DNA of 61,334 bases from Promethearchaeota archaeon (GTDB lineage Archaea; Asgardarchaeota; Thorarchaeia; Thorarchaeales; Thorarchaeaceae), in the NCBI GenBank assembly GCA_014728035.1, contig WJMJ01000045.1, positions 1 to 61,334 of the forward strand, read 5' to 3'. This document shows, piece after piece, positions 25,521 to 34,904 of this stretch; the first letter of the stretch is position 1, and each line of letters opens with the position of its first letter. The position numbers were made by a program, and so were the translations under genes. A model generated the notes under the pieces. It made no database searches. It saw nothing but the letters and a program-made list of their open reading frames with translations, and was not told where the DNA came from.

Positions 25521-26879
25521 ATGAAAGACGAAAAACAACTACTTGAATTGTGCAAATTTGTCATACAGATAGCAGAAGAGAGAGGTATTTCAGATATCGA
25601 AGTTCTTGCTCAATATTCTTCAGAGTTAAGCGCGAATCTTGAGATGGGTGAGATAAGCAGTGTAAACCAGAATATTGGTGCTCAAATTGCTATACGTCTG
25701 TATCACGATAAGAAAATGGGAAGTGCATTCACGAATATCCCAACTGAGGACGCATGTGAACAAGCTCTTGAAATGGCCATTGCAGCAGCGAAAACTGTTG
25801 AACCTGATGATGATTGGGTAAGCCTTCCAAAACCAGGAGCATACTCGGAAATTAATGGAATATGGCATGATACTGTACTTGAAATTGAACCTGGTAAAGT
25901 TGTGAGCTCTTTGGCAATCCTCTCGAAGGATCTAGCTGAGGCAGAATCTGGTCTTATTCCTGCATATGGAAATTGGGGTACTGATTTTGCGTATAGAGCT
26001 TATGCAAATAGTAATGGAGTTGCTGTTGCAGAACGTTCGACTGATTCGTATGCTGTTGCACAAGCTGTTGCGAAGACTGAAACAGGAATGACTCCTGGAG
26101 TTTTTGCCTTTGATGTGGACCGAGGAACAAATATCGATTCAGAGCAAGTAGTCCAAGAAATCTCTGAAATTATCCGTATCTGTAAAAAATCCGTCAAGGG
26201 TAAAACCGGAAAGTTTCAAGTGATTATGCACCCATTTGTCTATGGCCAATTGCTGCAATACACCTTGGTAGAATCAATAAAGGGCGATAATGTTGCAAGA
26301 GGAAAGTCAAAAATTGGTGATAAGATTGGTGAGAAGATAGCTCCTACTTTTGTTACAATATATGATGATGGTCTCAATCCAGAAGGCCTTAACAGTTCTA
26401 TGTTTGATGATGAAGGTACTCCTCGTCAAAGAACTTCTATCATTGAGAAAGGGATTCTCCGTTCATTTCTCTGGGATAATTATTGGGCAAATAAAATGGG
26501 CGTTTCAAGTACTGGAAATGCATCAAGGAATATGCGTCAGGGTCTTGTTGAAATTAGTCCAAGCACTCTTTGCATAGAACCAGGAAAACGAAGTTTTGAA
26601 GATATTCTGTCGGACATTGAATATGGTTTCTATATTCGTGGTGTGCAGGGTGCACATAGCTCAAATCCTGAATCCGGTGATTTCAGTGTTGTAGGTAATC
26701 CTGCAATTCTTATTGAGAATGGTGAGATGAAGGGAACCGTACACGGTCTCATGGTTAGTGGCAATATCTATGATTTGCTCAATCAGATAAAGGAGATTGC
26801 GAATGAACCTCTTCCCTTGATTAGTTTATTTGGGCCTCAGATACTATTTGATGATGTGTCAATAGTAGCAAAAGAATAA
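25521..26879 (+). CDS. tldE: TldE (PmbA) protease subunit
   Basis: 452 residues, homologous to TldD but without the HExxxH motif, as expected for the non-catalytic TldE/PmbA partner. Seen: the N-terminal 'ISDIEVLAQYSSELSANLEMG' and the C-terminal 'GFYIRGVQGAHSSNPESGDFS', a block typical of PmbA. A strong ribosome site (AGGAGGT) precedes ATG 25521. A hairpin at 26887-26905 ends the operon. Confidence 0.92.
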   Translation: MKDEKQLLELCKFVIQIAEERGISDIEVLAQYSSELSANLEMGEISSVNQNIGAQIAIRLYHDKKMGSAFTNIPTEDACEQALEMAIAAAKTVEPDDDWVSLPKPGAYSEINGIWHDTVLEIEPGKVVSSLAILSKDLAEAESGLIPAYGNWGTDFAYRAYANSNGVAVAERSTDSYAVAQAVAKTETGMTPGVFAFDVDRGTNIDSEQVVQEISEIIRICKKSVKGKTGKFQVIMHPFVYGQLLQYTLVESIKGDNVARGKSKIGDKIGEKIAPTFVTIYDDGLNPEGLNSSMFDDEGTPRQRTSIIEKGILRSFLWDNYWANKMGVSSTGNASRNMRQGLVEISPSTLCIEPGKRSFEDILSDIEYGFYIRGVQGAHSSNPESGDFSVVGNPAILIENGEMKGTVHGLMVSGNIYDLLNQIKEIANEPLPLISLFGPQILFDDVSIVAKE

Positions 26880-26886
26880 TTTCTAG

Positions 26887-26905
26887 TGGCGGCAAAATGC
26901 CGCCA
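26887..26905 (+). terminator. GC-rich hairpin terminator of tldDE
   Basis: Perfect 7-bp stem TGGCGGC (26887-26893) and GCCGCCA (26899-26905) with a 5-nt loop, right after the tldE stop codon. Confidence 0.65.
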
Positions 26906-26980
26906 ATCTCATCTATTGGGAAAAGCATATCAGGTTGCCATGAACAAATGAACACCAAGTAGTCATTTGGAGTTGAATTG

Positions 26981-29900
26981 ATGCTAAAACGGATTACCCT
27001 CTTGATATTGGTTTTACCCCTTTTCTTCATTCCTTCCTCTTTTGCTTCAACCAATATGGTTGTTGATTTCCATAATGAAGAAGTGAATATTGGATCTGAT
27101 CTTATTCAAGCACTCAATACCAAATCTTATGCATTGGCTGAAGATACAGAGATGGTGGAAAGTGTCCTTTTGTTTAACAATGAACTTACCCCAGGAGTGA
27201 TTCGTGTTGTAGAATCAACTGGTATCCGTTTTTCACGACAAAGATCCTCAATAGTTCATGTGGGACGGGTTTATCTGGCTTCGGTTCCAACACTTGATTC
27301 ATTATATCGATTATCTAGATATGGTCTTGAATCTGCAACTCTAGGAAAGAAACAGTTCTTTCCCTCATTGATGTCTTCAGTTCCAAGTATAAATGCTCCC
27401 GAAACATGGAACTTGAAGGATAATGATCTTCAATCAATCGATGGAACAGGTTCTACTGTTGCAATAATAGACACCGGAATTTATTGGATGCATCCCACTT
27501 TTTGGAGGGCAACTACGGATAACATAACTGTGATCAGCGATGGAGGAGATTATTATGCTGATTTGGACAATGATTCTGTTGCTGATTTTAACGAAGGGCC
27601 GATTGCAGAAGCAAACGAAGGTAGTGGTGTTATTGATGCTGATGAACATTATCTATTCATAGATATCAATGATGACGGTTCATTTGATTATACTGATGGT
27701 GACAGATGGCTAGGTGGTTTTGATGCCAACGATGATGGTCTAATCACTTTACCTACAGAACCTGTTGTCTTACTTGGAGAATCGAAGGTTAAGCTCCTTT
27801 ACGACCAGAATTCCGGCAATGTATACCAGCGAGGAGTTAATCTTACTTCACAAGCACCAGTGAATTCGGACTCACATGGTCATGGAACTCATGTTGCATC
27901 AATTGTTGCTGGTGGACAAAGAAATCTTACTTCCATGTTAGGTTCTGCACCAAATGCAGATCTTATCATTATTCGCAGTCCATTAGATTCAGCTTCTATT
28001 ATTGATGGTATCTACTTTGCCATGGAAACAGAAGCTGATGTAATCAATATGTCATTCTCTAGCTATCTGGGTTTTCTTGATGGGTCTGATTTAGAAGATA
28101 TAGCAATTACCGAAGCATTTCGTACAAAAGGAATAATCTCCACACTTGCTGCTGGCAATCTTGGCGGTCGCTCAAAACATGCTCATATGGATATAGGTCC
28201 TGGTAGTTTGGGTAGTGCAGGGTTATCAGTGTCAAACCCTGGTCAATTTTCATTTCTCAATGTATTATGGAAGAGCTCAGACCAAGATGAACACGTCATT
28301 CTTGTTTCTCCCCAAGATGTTGAAATCGATCTGGGTGCATTTTCATCGATCAGGGGAAACGCTTACCTTTTAGATGAGGAATATATCCAAGCTTATGTTT
28401 TTGCAGATGTAAGCATCAAAGGCACAAATCGCGTAATTGTTCAAATAGCCACGAATGAGCATCAATGGAATACAGGTGCTTGGCGTTTGGATGTAACGAA
28501 TCCTGAAGGCGAAACAATCTCAGTAGACTGTTATGCTTGGGATAATAATTGGGGTGGTACTAATTTGAGATTCACTTCCTCAATTGAAAATACCTGTACA
28601 TTGAGCTCGCCTGGAACATCAGACCTTGGTGTCTGTGTTACTTCTTATGACGAAGGAACCGGACAGATTAGCTTCACCTCAAGTAGGGGTCCTCGAATTG
28701 ATGATATGCCAATCACAATAATTGCAGCCCCGGGATCTGATATCCTTGCAGCTTATCCAAGCTTGAATACATTATGGACACAACGTTCTGGTACCAGTAT
28801 GGCTGCTCCCCATGTTGCGGGAGTACTTGCATTGTTAAAGCAAGTAACAGGAAACACAGATGGGTGGTTGGAACATACCGCATTATCGACAGGTGCTGGA
28901 GGATTCTCTGACCACTATGATTCACCCGATAACTCCTGGGGGTATGGTTTGGTCGATGCACTCTGGTCAGTTAGACATCTTCAAAAATATCCTTTAACTA
29001 ATGATACAACACTTGAAGATTGGATCGGATTTGACCCAGTTGTATCAGACCCAGCCGACAGTTGGATTGCTGATGGTCTAGATATCCGTGACATTCGAAT
29101 GATACGAAACTTGAGTTGGAGTTATTTTGCTACATCTTTCAACGCAATGCCTAATTTTGTATCTGATAATGTTCTCACGATTGACTTAGATGTTGATTCA
29201 AATCTCGGTACTGGAAAGAATGGTGCCGAATATCAATATAATGTCACTAATGGTGCAGTATATGGATATCAATGGTCTGGTTCTAGTTTTGTTTCCATAT
29301 CTACTGTGAACTACATTGTCAATGACAGTTCAACGGTATTTGTACAAGTAGAACATCCATCTACAATTTCCTCTGGCCGATTCAGAATAACTACTAGTAA
29401 TTCCACACATACACTTGATATCATTTCATATACCGATATGATAAACCAATGGAGACCTTTAGTCAATTCGATCGAATTTGACTATTCTAACAATAATTAT
29501 CAGATAGAAATTGTTGTATCAGATGAAGATACAAGAATAGCTAATTTCAATATTGAATGGGAACTACTAGATGGATTCTCAGAGAGTTTGCTAACAGATT
29601 CTCTATCTCAAAGTGATACCTATTCCTTTAGTATCAATACCTCACAATTGGAACATGAAACTCTTGCAAGGATTTTGATATTTGAACTTACATCTGATTC
29701 AGATTCGTATCAATTATCTCCAATCGTACTTTCAGAGGGGTATAGTGCGAATTTTGGCTTTTCATCAACAGTATTATCTGCTACTGAATTCAGGTCTGGA
29801 TTTTTGATTGAAGAATACATTGAAGGAGAATTTGCCTTAGAAGGTCATCTTCTGGTTGATGCTGTATCAATATCCTTCAAGAGCAGTATAGGCACCTACC

Positions 29901-30151
29901 TAAATCTAACTTTGAATGGTGAAAATGGAATTTATCATGTTAAAGTAGCAACCAATGTACTAACACCTGGCGAGTACTCTGTATATGCAGTTGCTGAGAG
30001 CATTATGGGTGTTAAAATCGTACAGTCTGTTGGCACAATTCGGATTATTGAAGACAACACGATGCTCTTTTTACTGGGTGGAACTATAATAGGAGTACTC
30101 GTAGTAGTTACAGCGCTTCGTCAAATCATGTCTAAAAAGGAGAGGTCCTGA
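26981..30151 (+). CDS. Exported subtilisin-family (S8) protease with Ca-binding-like insert
   Basis: 1056 residues from ATG 26981 (a TTG just before is the alternative). Signal peptide 1-22. The S8 catalytic triad is D164 (AIIDTG), H301 (HGHGTH) and S606 (SGTSMAAP), with oxyanion N393. Between Asp and His lie three Asp-rich loops (D-x-D-x-D-type: 'DLDNDSVADF', 'DINDDGSFDY', 'DANDDGLITL') that look like calcium-binding sites. The C-terminal 400 residues are beta-rich, ending in a transmembrane helix and a basic tail (KKERS), so the enzyme is anchored outside the cell. The oxidoreductase gene follows after 2 bp. Confidence 0.9.
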   Translation: MLKRITLLILVLPLFFIPSSFASTNMVVDFHNEEVNIGSDLIQALNTKSYALAEDTEMVESVLLFNNELTPGVIRVVESTGIRFSRQRSSIVHVGRVYLASVPTLDSLYRLSRYGLESATLGKKQFFPSLMSSVPSINAPETWNLKDNDLQSIDGTGSTVAIIDTGIYWMHPTFWRATTDNITVISDGGDYYADLDNDSVADFNEGPIAEANEGSGVIDADEHYLFIDINDDGSFDYTDGDRWLGGFDANDDGLITLPTEPVVLLGESKVKLLYDQNSGNVYQRGVNLTSQAPVNSDSHGHGTHVASIVAGGQRNLTSMLGSAPNADLIIIRSPLDSASIIDGIYFAMETEADVINMSFSSYLGFLDGSDLEDIAITEAFRTKGIISTLAAGNLGGRSKHAHMDIGPGSLGSAGLSVSNPGQFSFLNVLWKSSDQDEHVILVSPQDVEIDLGAFSSIRGNAYLLDEEYIQAYVFADVSIKGTNRVIVQIATNEHQWNTGAWRLDVTNPEGETISVDCYAWDNNWGGTNLRFTSSIENTCTLSSPGTSDLGVCVTSYDEGTGQISFTSSRGPRIDDMPITIIAAPGSDILAAYPSLNTLWTQRSGTSMAAPHVAGVLALLKQVTGNTDGWLEHTALSTGAGGFSDHYDSPDNSWGYGLVDALWSVRHLQKYPLTNDTTLEDWIGFDPVVSDPADSWIADGLDIRDIRMIRNLSWSYFATSFNAMPNFVSDNVLTIDLDVDSNLGTGKNGAEYQYNVTNGAVYGYQWSGSSFVSISTVNYIVNDSSTVFVQVEHPSTISSGRFRITTSNSTHTLDIISYTDMINQWRPLVNSIEFDYSNNNYQIEIVVSDEDTRIANFNIEWELLDGFSESLLTDSLSQSDTYSFSINTSQLEHETLARILIFELTSDSDSYQLSPIVLSEGYSANFGFSSTVLSATEFRSGFLIEEYIEGEFALEGHLLVDAVSISFKSSIGTYLNLTLNGENGIYHVKVATNVLTPGEYSVYAVAESIMGVKIVQSVGTIRIIEDNTMLFLLGGTIIGVLVVVTALRQIMSKKERS

Positions 30152-30153
30152 AA

Positions 30154-31437
30154 ATGAAAGTAGTCCTTGTTGGTTACGGTCCGAGTTCTGTTGCAGCTGC
30201 AACTACACTCAGAGCTTTTGATAAAGATGCTGAGATTTGTTTGATAACTCGAGAAGAACATCCAGCACACCGGAGACCTGGGGTAGCTCATGCGATAGAA
30301 CACCCAGATTCAAGCGGAATCGATATTGCGGATTCGTCTTTTGAGTCACTGCACGAAAAGAATATAGAGGTAATAACTAGTGCAGATGTTATTTCGGGTG
30401 ATTCTTCTACTAACACCTTACTATATCTTGATTCAAAAGGTAATGAAACTCAAATTCATTATGATTACCTTATTCTTGGAGCAGGAGGTGTGCCTAAAGT
30501 TCCTGTCCTACCAGGGTCTACTTTGAAAGGGGTTCTTACAATTCAAACAATTGAGGATACCATTCCAATTGGCAAGAGGATTGATAGTATTCAGGATGTA
30601 GTCATTATTGGTGCTGGTTTCAGTGGTATTGAAATGGCTGAAAAATTTTACAAGCTAGGAAAGAACACTCACATGATTGTTCGTTCAAGATTAATGCGAC
30701 GTCAATTGGAAGAGGTGATGAGCACCGAACTACTCCATCGTCTACCCCGTGATTTGCATGTCCACTGTGGAGTATCTCCCGACAAAATAAATGGTGATGA
30801 TTCAGTCAAATCAGTAAGTGTTAATGGTATGGAGATTGCGGCCGATATTGTTCTATTTATGACTGGTGTTCGTCCTAATATTCAACTTGCAAAAGAAATT
30901 GGCATTAGAATTGGATCTCTAGGAGGAATCGTAGTTAACGAAATAATGCAGACCTCCATCGATAATATCTATGCAATAGGCGATTGTATTGAGCTGTTAG
31001 ATGGTCTGACTGGAAAACCAATTTTGATGCCAATTGGTAGTACAGCTGCTAGGGCTGGAAGACAAGCTGGTGCTGCGGTAGCTGGGTCTAAAAAAATCTA
31101 TGATGATATTTCATTACGTCTTCAATATGATAGACTATTCAATACGGATATTGTGTGTATTGGTCATTCATCTACAACAGCAAAAAACCTTGGACTAGAA
31201 ACTGAAATTCATCATTTTGAGGATTCTTTTGAACATGCTCATGTATCCTTGATTACAAAAAAGGATGGTACTCTAATTGGGGGACAAGTTATTTCATCAC
31301 GGCTAGGGTCTCAAATAGGATTTCAGATTTTAGAGCGTATTGAAGAAAAAACAAAGCTTGACGAGAGTCCGTTATTGGACTCCCGACATAAACAGCTTGA
31401 TAGTTTACTGGACTCGATTTTTGGATCTATTCGATAG
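30154..31437 (+). CDS. FAD/NAD(P)H-dependent oxidoreductase lacking redox cysteine
   Basis: 427 residues of the pyridine nucleotide-disulfide oxidoreductase family (NADH oxidase/CoA-disulfide reductase-like). FAD site 'GYGPSSVAAATTLR' (7-20), NAD site 'IGAGFSGIE' (152-160), C-terminal FAD motif 'IYAIGDC' (272-278). The redox-active Cys present near residue 42 in NADH oxidases and CoA-disulfide reductases is absent here ('HPAHRRPGVAHAIEHP'), so it should use another mechanism or electron acceptor. It starts 2 bp after the protease gene stop and overlaps the convergent protease gene by 11 bp. Substrate unknown. Confidence 0.85.
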   Translation: MKVVLVGYGPSSVAAATTLRAFDKDAEICLITREEHPAHRRPGVAHAIEHPDSSGIDIADSSFESLHEKNIEVITSADVISGDSSTNTLLYLDSKGNETQIHYDYLILGAGGVPKVPVLPGSTLKGVLTIQTIEDTIPIGKRIDSIQDVVIIGAGFSGIEMAEKFYKLGKNTHMIVRSRLMRRQLEEVMSTELLHRLPRDLHVHCGVSPDKINGDDSVKSVSVNGMEIAADIVLFMTGVRPNIQLAKEIGIRIGSLGGIVVNEIMQTSIDNIYAIGDCIELLDGLTGKPILMPIGSTAARAGRQAGAAVAGSKKIYDDISLRLQYDRLFNTDIVCIGHSSTTAKNLGLETEIHHFEDSFEHAHVSLITKKDGTLIGGQVISSRLGSQIGFQILERIEEKTKLDESPLLDSRHKQLDSLLDSIFGSIR

Positions 31438-34306
31438 CGGGCGGTTGTGAATCGTCCTCCCATAATGGGGTCCATTCTTCTTCTTTTTCTGGACTCTTTG
31501 GTTTTCTGAGATATCTTCGAATCCCTATATACGCTAAACCTATTCCTACTATAGCTAATAGACTATATATTACAGTCATAACAACTTGGTCGTCAATAGG
31601 TCTTACAGGAATCAGAATAGTCTTTGATATTATTCGAACATTTCCCTCACTGTCCGTCGCAACCACCTTAACGTTATAGAAACCTGCTCTCTCCATAATG
31701 AATGAATATCTATAGACATAACCTAGGCTAGATTGAAAATCACCCGTGACATTGTTTCCTTCAGCATCCATCAGAGTAAAAGTTACGCTTTCAAGGTCTT
31801 CATCAAACACATATGCGGTTATATTAGCTGGTTCACCAACTGAATTTGACTCCAATGCTAAATCGAAAACTCTAGGTCTCTTTGGTATGATTTCTTGTGC
31901 CAAGTTCCTAAGTAGTCTAAGATTATCCGCTCCTCCCTCCAATGCATCGTAGATAGTGTTATCGTATAATGTCGATCCATCAGAAATGACAATCACTTTT
32001 CCATGACCTGATTCAACTGTTGCAACTATAGCTTGAGTCTTTGCAGAATCTACCCAAAATAGTCCTTGGGCTCCAGCTACGGAAGGATCAACTGAAAGTG
32101 TTCCACCAGTGACGATGTATAGATTCTCGACACCCTCAACTAGTGAGTGATTCTCCACAGCTCCTCCGTATCCCAATCCATAGAATAGTCCTGAGAATTG
32201 GTCTACACCCTCCCCTATACCATATCTATCAACAGTTATTCCATACGGTTCAAGTATATCATTATATGAATCGAGAGCAAAACTTGCTGTTTGTTCTACG
32301 CTATCATAATATTCCGATAGCATGATTAAGGTTCCTCCATCCTCTACAAATTGGTGGAGTGCTTCAATTTCTTCTGCGTTGTAGGATGTTTCAGTATCCA
32401 TAATCATGAAAATATCCGATGTTGCTAAATCGTTTTGATCGATTCTTTGTGGTACAAAATCGGAGGGATTTCCAAACTCCTCCATTAGTACTCCCTTTTG
32501 TTTTAAATACTCATCAAAATATTTGTATGATTCGGGTGAGTCGGGATCGTCCGCAGAATGATGTGCCATGTCAACTAGTAATTCTCCCCCAAATGATGTC
32601 AATTGAACCTCTAAATCCATTGAAGATGTTACTGCTTCAGAAGAGGATATAATTTTCAATTCGCCAAAGTATTTTCCAATATCGGAAAGTGGCAATCCTT
32701 CAGGCACCTCTGTCATTATTTCGAAATAGGAATACCCTTGAGAAACTGTGACTGTAGCTGGTCTAATATTGATGAATTTACTTGCATTTCCTTCAACGAT
32801 GATCTCGTGACTTCCTAGTGACTCTGTGGAAATAATTGTCGCATTGAGCGTTTGTTTTTCCTCACCAACAATTAGAACCTGTGAGCTTCCTGGTAGTGTT
32901 GGATAGCTTATTGGGCTGATTATTGTAATCTCTCCAGATTTTTGATCTAGCAGTTCTACTGATTTACTGATGTTTGCAAGGCCGAATCCCTGTGCCATTG
33001 GATCAAATCCAATATCGGTTGAACCTGCCATCAAAAATGCTTTCACTTGAATCGGACTCAAGTCGGAATCTTTTTCAAGTAAAATCGCTGCTAACCCTGC
33101 AACTAGTGGTGCTGATGCGGAAGTTCCAGACCATATTGTATAATCATTTCCGAATTGAGTAGTGTTGTATGGAGGAAATTCCCAAGATGCATCTGAAGCT
33201 CTAGCTGAAATAAGCTGGTATCCTGGAGCAATTAAATCTGGTTTTGGATAATTTCCAATAGGTTCCGTTTGAGACCGGGTCACTGGACCCCGACTACTAA
33301 AGTCAACAATACCTGTATCGCGAATTGAAGCTCCAACTGTAATTGCCTCTTCTGTTATTCCAGGCGAATTGATACTTGATGTAGCAGGACCACTGTTACC
33401 TGCTGCTATTACCACATTTACTCCTTGAGCAACAACCTCTTCAGTTGCTTCAGATGAAGGTTCTTGCAGAAGTCCAAGGTCTGTCCAAGCGCCTCCCAGA
33501 CTTAGGACGATTACATCTGCGCCGTTATCTGCAGCATATTCTATTCCTTGAGCTATCAATGAATCCTCTCCAGCTCCGTCTTCATCGAGCACTTTGACAA
33601 TCATCAAATCAGCACCTGGTGCCATTCCAGTGTATTGCCCTCCTGAAACCTGTCCTGAACCTGCTACTAACCAGCTCACAGCAGTCCCGTGACCATTGTC
33701 ATCATAAGCAGTAGTTTCTTCATTTATCAAATCATGAAAATGAGATATTCTTCCAATCAAGTCTGGATGATTCGGATCACAACCAGAGTCAAGAACTGCT
33801 ACAGTGACTCCGGTTCCATTAAAACCTTGATCCCATATGTCTGGAACATGCATTAGACTATCCGGGTGAATATATTCATTGTTACTAGCCAATGCAAAAG
33901 TTCCTATTTCTTGATTCGAATCTTCCAACCTGTATTCTTTATCATACATTATTGATAGAACATCTGGAATCTCACTCAATCTAGTGATTTCATTTTGATT
34001 TGCATAGGCTGAAGTAACAGATATGATATCGAATGAATGCCGAATTGATATGCTTGGCACATTCAGTTTTATGATATGTTCCATTAAGCTTGCAGTAGTA
34101 CCTTTTTCAAATCGGATAGATATTGGATAATCGCAATCTACCGAATTCATATCCATTTTATTGCGGAGATATTGACCTATTACTGGATTTACTTCAGTGG
34201 TTTGTTTGTTGTGACCCAGTAATAATGCGGTTGAAGGAATAATCAACAATGCAATAATTACAAATGCAATTGTTCGAGTCTGGAAGTTATTTTCTTTATG
34301 TGACAT
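31427..34306 (-). CDS. Membrane-anchored subtilisin-family (S8) protease with extra C-terminal domain
   Basis: 959 residues. A hydrophobic N-terminal segment (about 12-31) acts as signal. S8 triad D173 (VAVLDSG), H206 (DNGHGTAV) and S396 (SGTSASAP), oxyanion N304. After a beta-rich linker comes a Rossmann/GATase-like region (about 545-790: 'LLVDMAHHSADD', 'SDIFMIMDTE', 'GGTLIMLSEY') that recalls DUF4350-type domains, then an Ig-like segment, a transmembrane helix (about 915-937) and an acidic cytoplasmic tail. The protease faces outside. Its 3' end overlaps the convergent oxidoreductase gene by 11 bp. Confidence 0.88.
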   Translation of the reverse strand: MSHKENNFQTRTIAFVIIALLIIPSTALLLGHNKQTTEVNPVIGQYLRNKMDMNSVDCDYPISIRFEKGTTASLMEHIIKLNVPSISIRHSFDIISVTSAYANQNEITRLSEIPDVLSIMYDKEYRLEDSNQEIGTFALASNNEYIHPDSLMHVPDIWDQGFNGTGVTVAVLDSGCDPNHPDLIGRISHFHDLINEETTAYDDNGHGTAVSWLVAGSGQVSGGQYTGMAPGADLMIVKVLDEDGAGEDSLIAQGIEYAADNGADVIVLSLGGAWTDLGLLQEPSSEATEEVVAQGVNVVIAAGNSGPATSSINSPGITEEAITVGASIRDTGIVDFSSRGPVTRSQTEPIGNYPKPDLIAPGYQLISARASDASWEFPPYNTTQFGNDYTIWSGTSASAPLVAGLAAILLEKDSDLSPIQVKAFLMAGSTDIGFDPMAQGFGLANISKSVELLDQKSGEITIISPISYPTLPGSSQVLIVGEEKQTLNATIISTESLGSHEIIVEGNASKFINIRPATVTVSQGYSYFEIMTEVPEGLPLSDIGKYFGELKIISSSEAVTSSMDLEVQLTSFGGELLVDMAHHSADDPDSPESYKYFDEYLKQKGVLMEEFGNPSDFVPQRIDQNDLATSDIFMIMDTETSYNAEEIEALHQFVEDGGTLIMLSEYYDSVEQTASFALDSYNDILEPYGITVDRYGIGEGVDQFSGLFYGLGYGGAVENHSLVEGVENLYIVTGGTLSVDPSVAGAQGLFWVDSAKTQAIVATVESGHGKVIVISDGSTLYDNTIYDALEGGADNLRLLRNLAQEIIPKRPRVFDLALESNSVGEPANITAYVFDEDLESVTFTLMDAEGNNVTGDFQSSLGYVYRYSFIMERAGFYNVKVVATDSEGNVRIISKTILIPVRPIDDQVVMTVIYSLLAIVGIGLAYIGIRRYLRKPKSPEKEEEWTPLWEDDSQPPAIE

Positions 34307-34471
34307 TATTAGCAGCCCTTTTGTCGGATTATTCCTAAGTTCAATTAAGGCTTATCTTATCTGCCGAGATGGAAAAATATAGCTCGGTTTCTGTGAGAAA
34401 CGGAGAAATATGTCTTCTCAAATAGTTATCAATAGTTGTGAAACAACTCATACAATCTAGGAGCGAAAAGA

Positions 34472-34765
34472 ATGGGAACGAAGCCACCTCTATACGAACG
34501 CCGATTACAAATTAAGCATTTCTTTGATGATCGCGAAACTGGTCAGACAAGACGCACTTGGTTAGAAATTCAATTACGTCCACCCGAAACGACTTCTGAA
34601 GGCTGGGTGAATGATGGAAAGATTAGACTTTCACTTGGTGAAGATAGAGATATCAAAGGAGCTTTTCTTCTTTCCATTGAAGAAGCATTACGGTTAGCGA
34701 AAAGTCTTGAAATGGCTGCAGAAGATCATGATGCAGTAAAATCTCAGCTTTGGCGTGAAAGATAA
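34472..34765 (+). CDS. Unknown small soluble protein
   Basis: 97 residues, no cysteine, no membrane segment. A beta-rich first half ('RLQIKHFFDDRETGQTRRTWLEIQL') is followed by a helix ('SIEEALRLAKSLEMAAEDH'). The ribosome site (AGGAGCG) is well placed before ATG 34472. No family recognised. It stands alone between the protease gene and the coiled-coil membrane protein gene, with a T-rich stretch after the stop (34841-34857 region). Confidence 0.6.
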   Translation: MGTKPPLYERRLQIKHFFDDRETGQTRRTWLEIQLRPPETTSEGWVNDGKIRLSLGEDRDIKGAFLLSIEEALRLAKSLEMAAEDHDAVKSQLWRER

Positions 34766-34904
34766 GATTCTCTACTAATATTATTTGACAAGCTCGGTCC
34801 TCTCCGGGCATACTTTTCTTTTTTTGCACATAGTAGATAACTCTGCATAACAAATTTATTACATAGCTTACACCTATAGATTTGATATATACGGAGGAAT
34901 CTGC

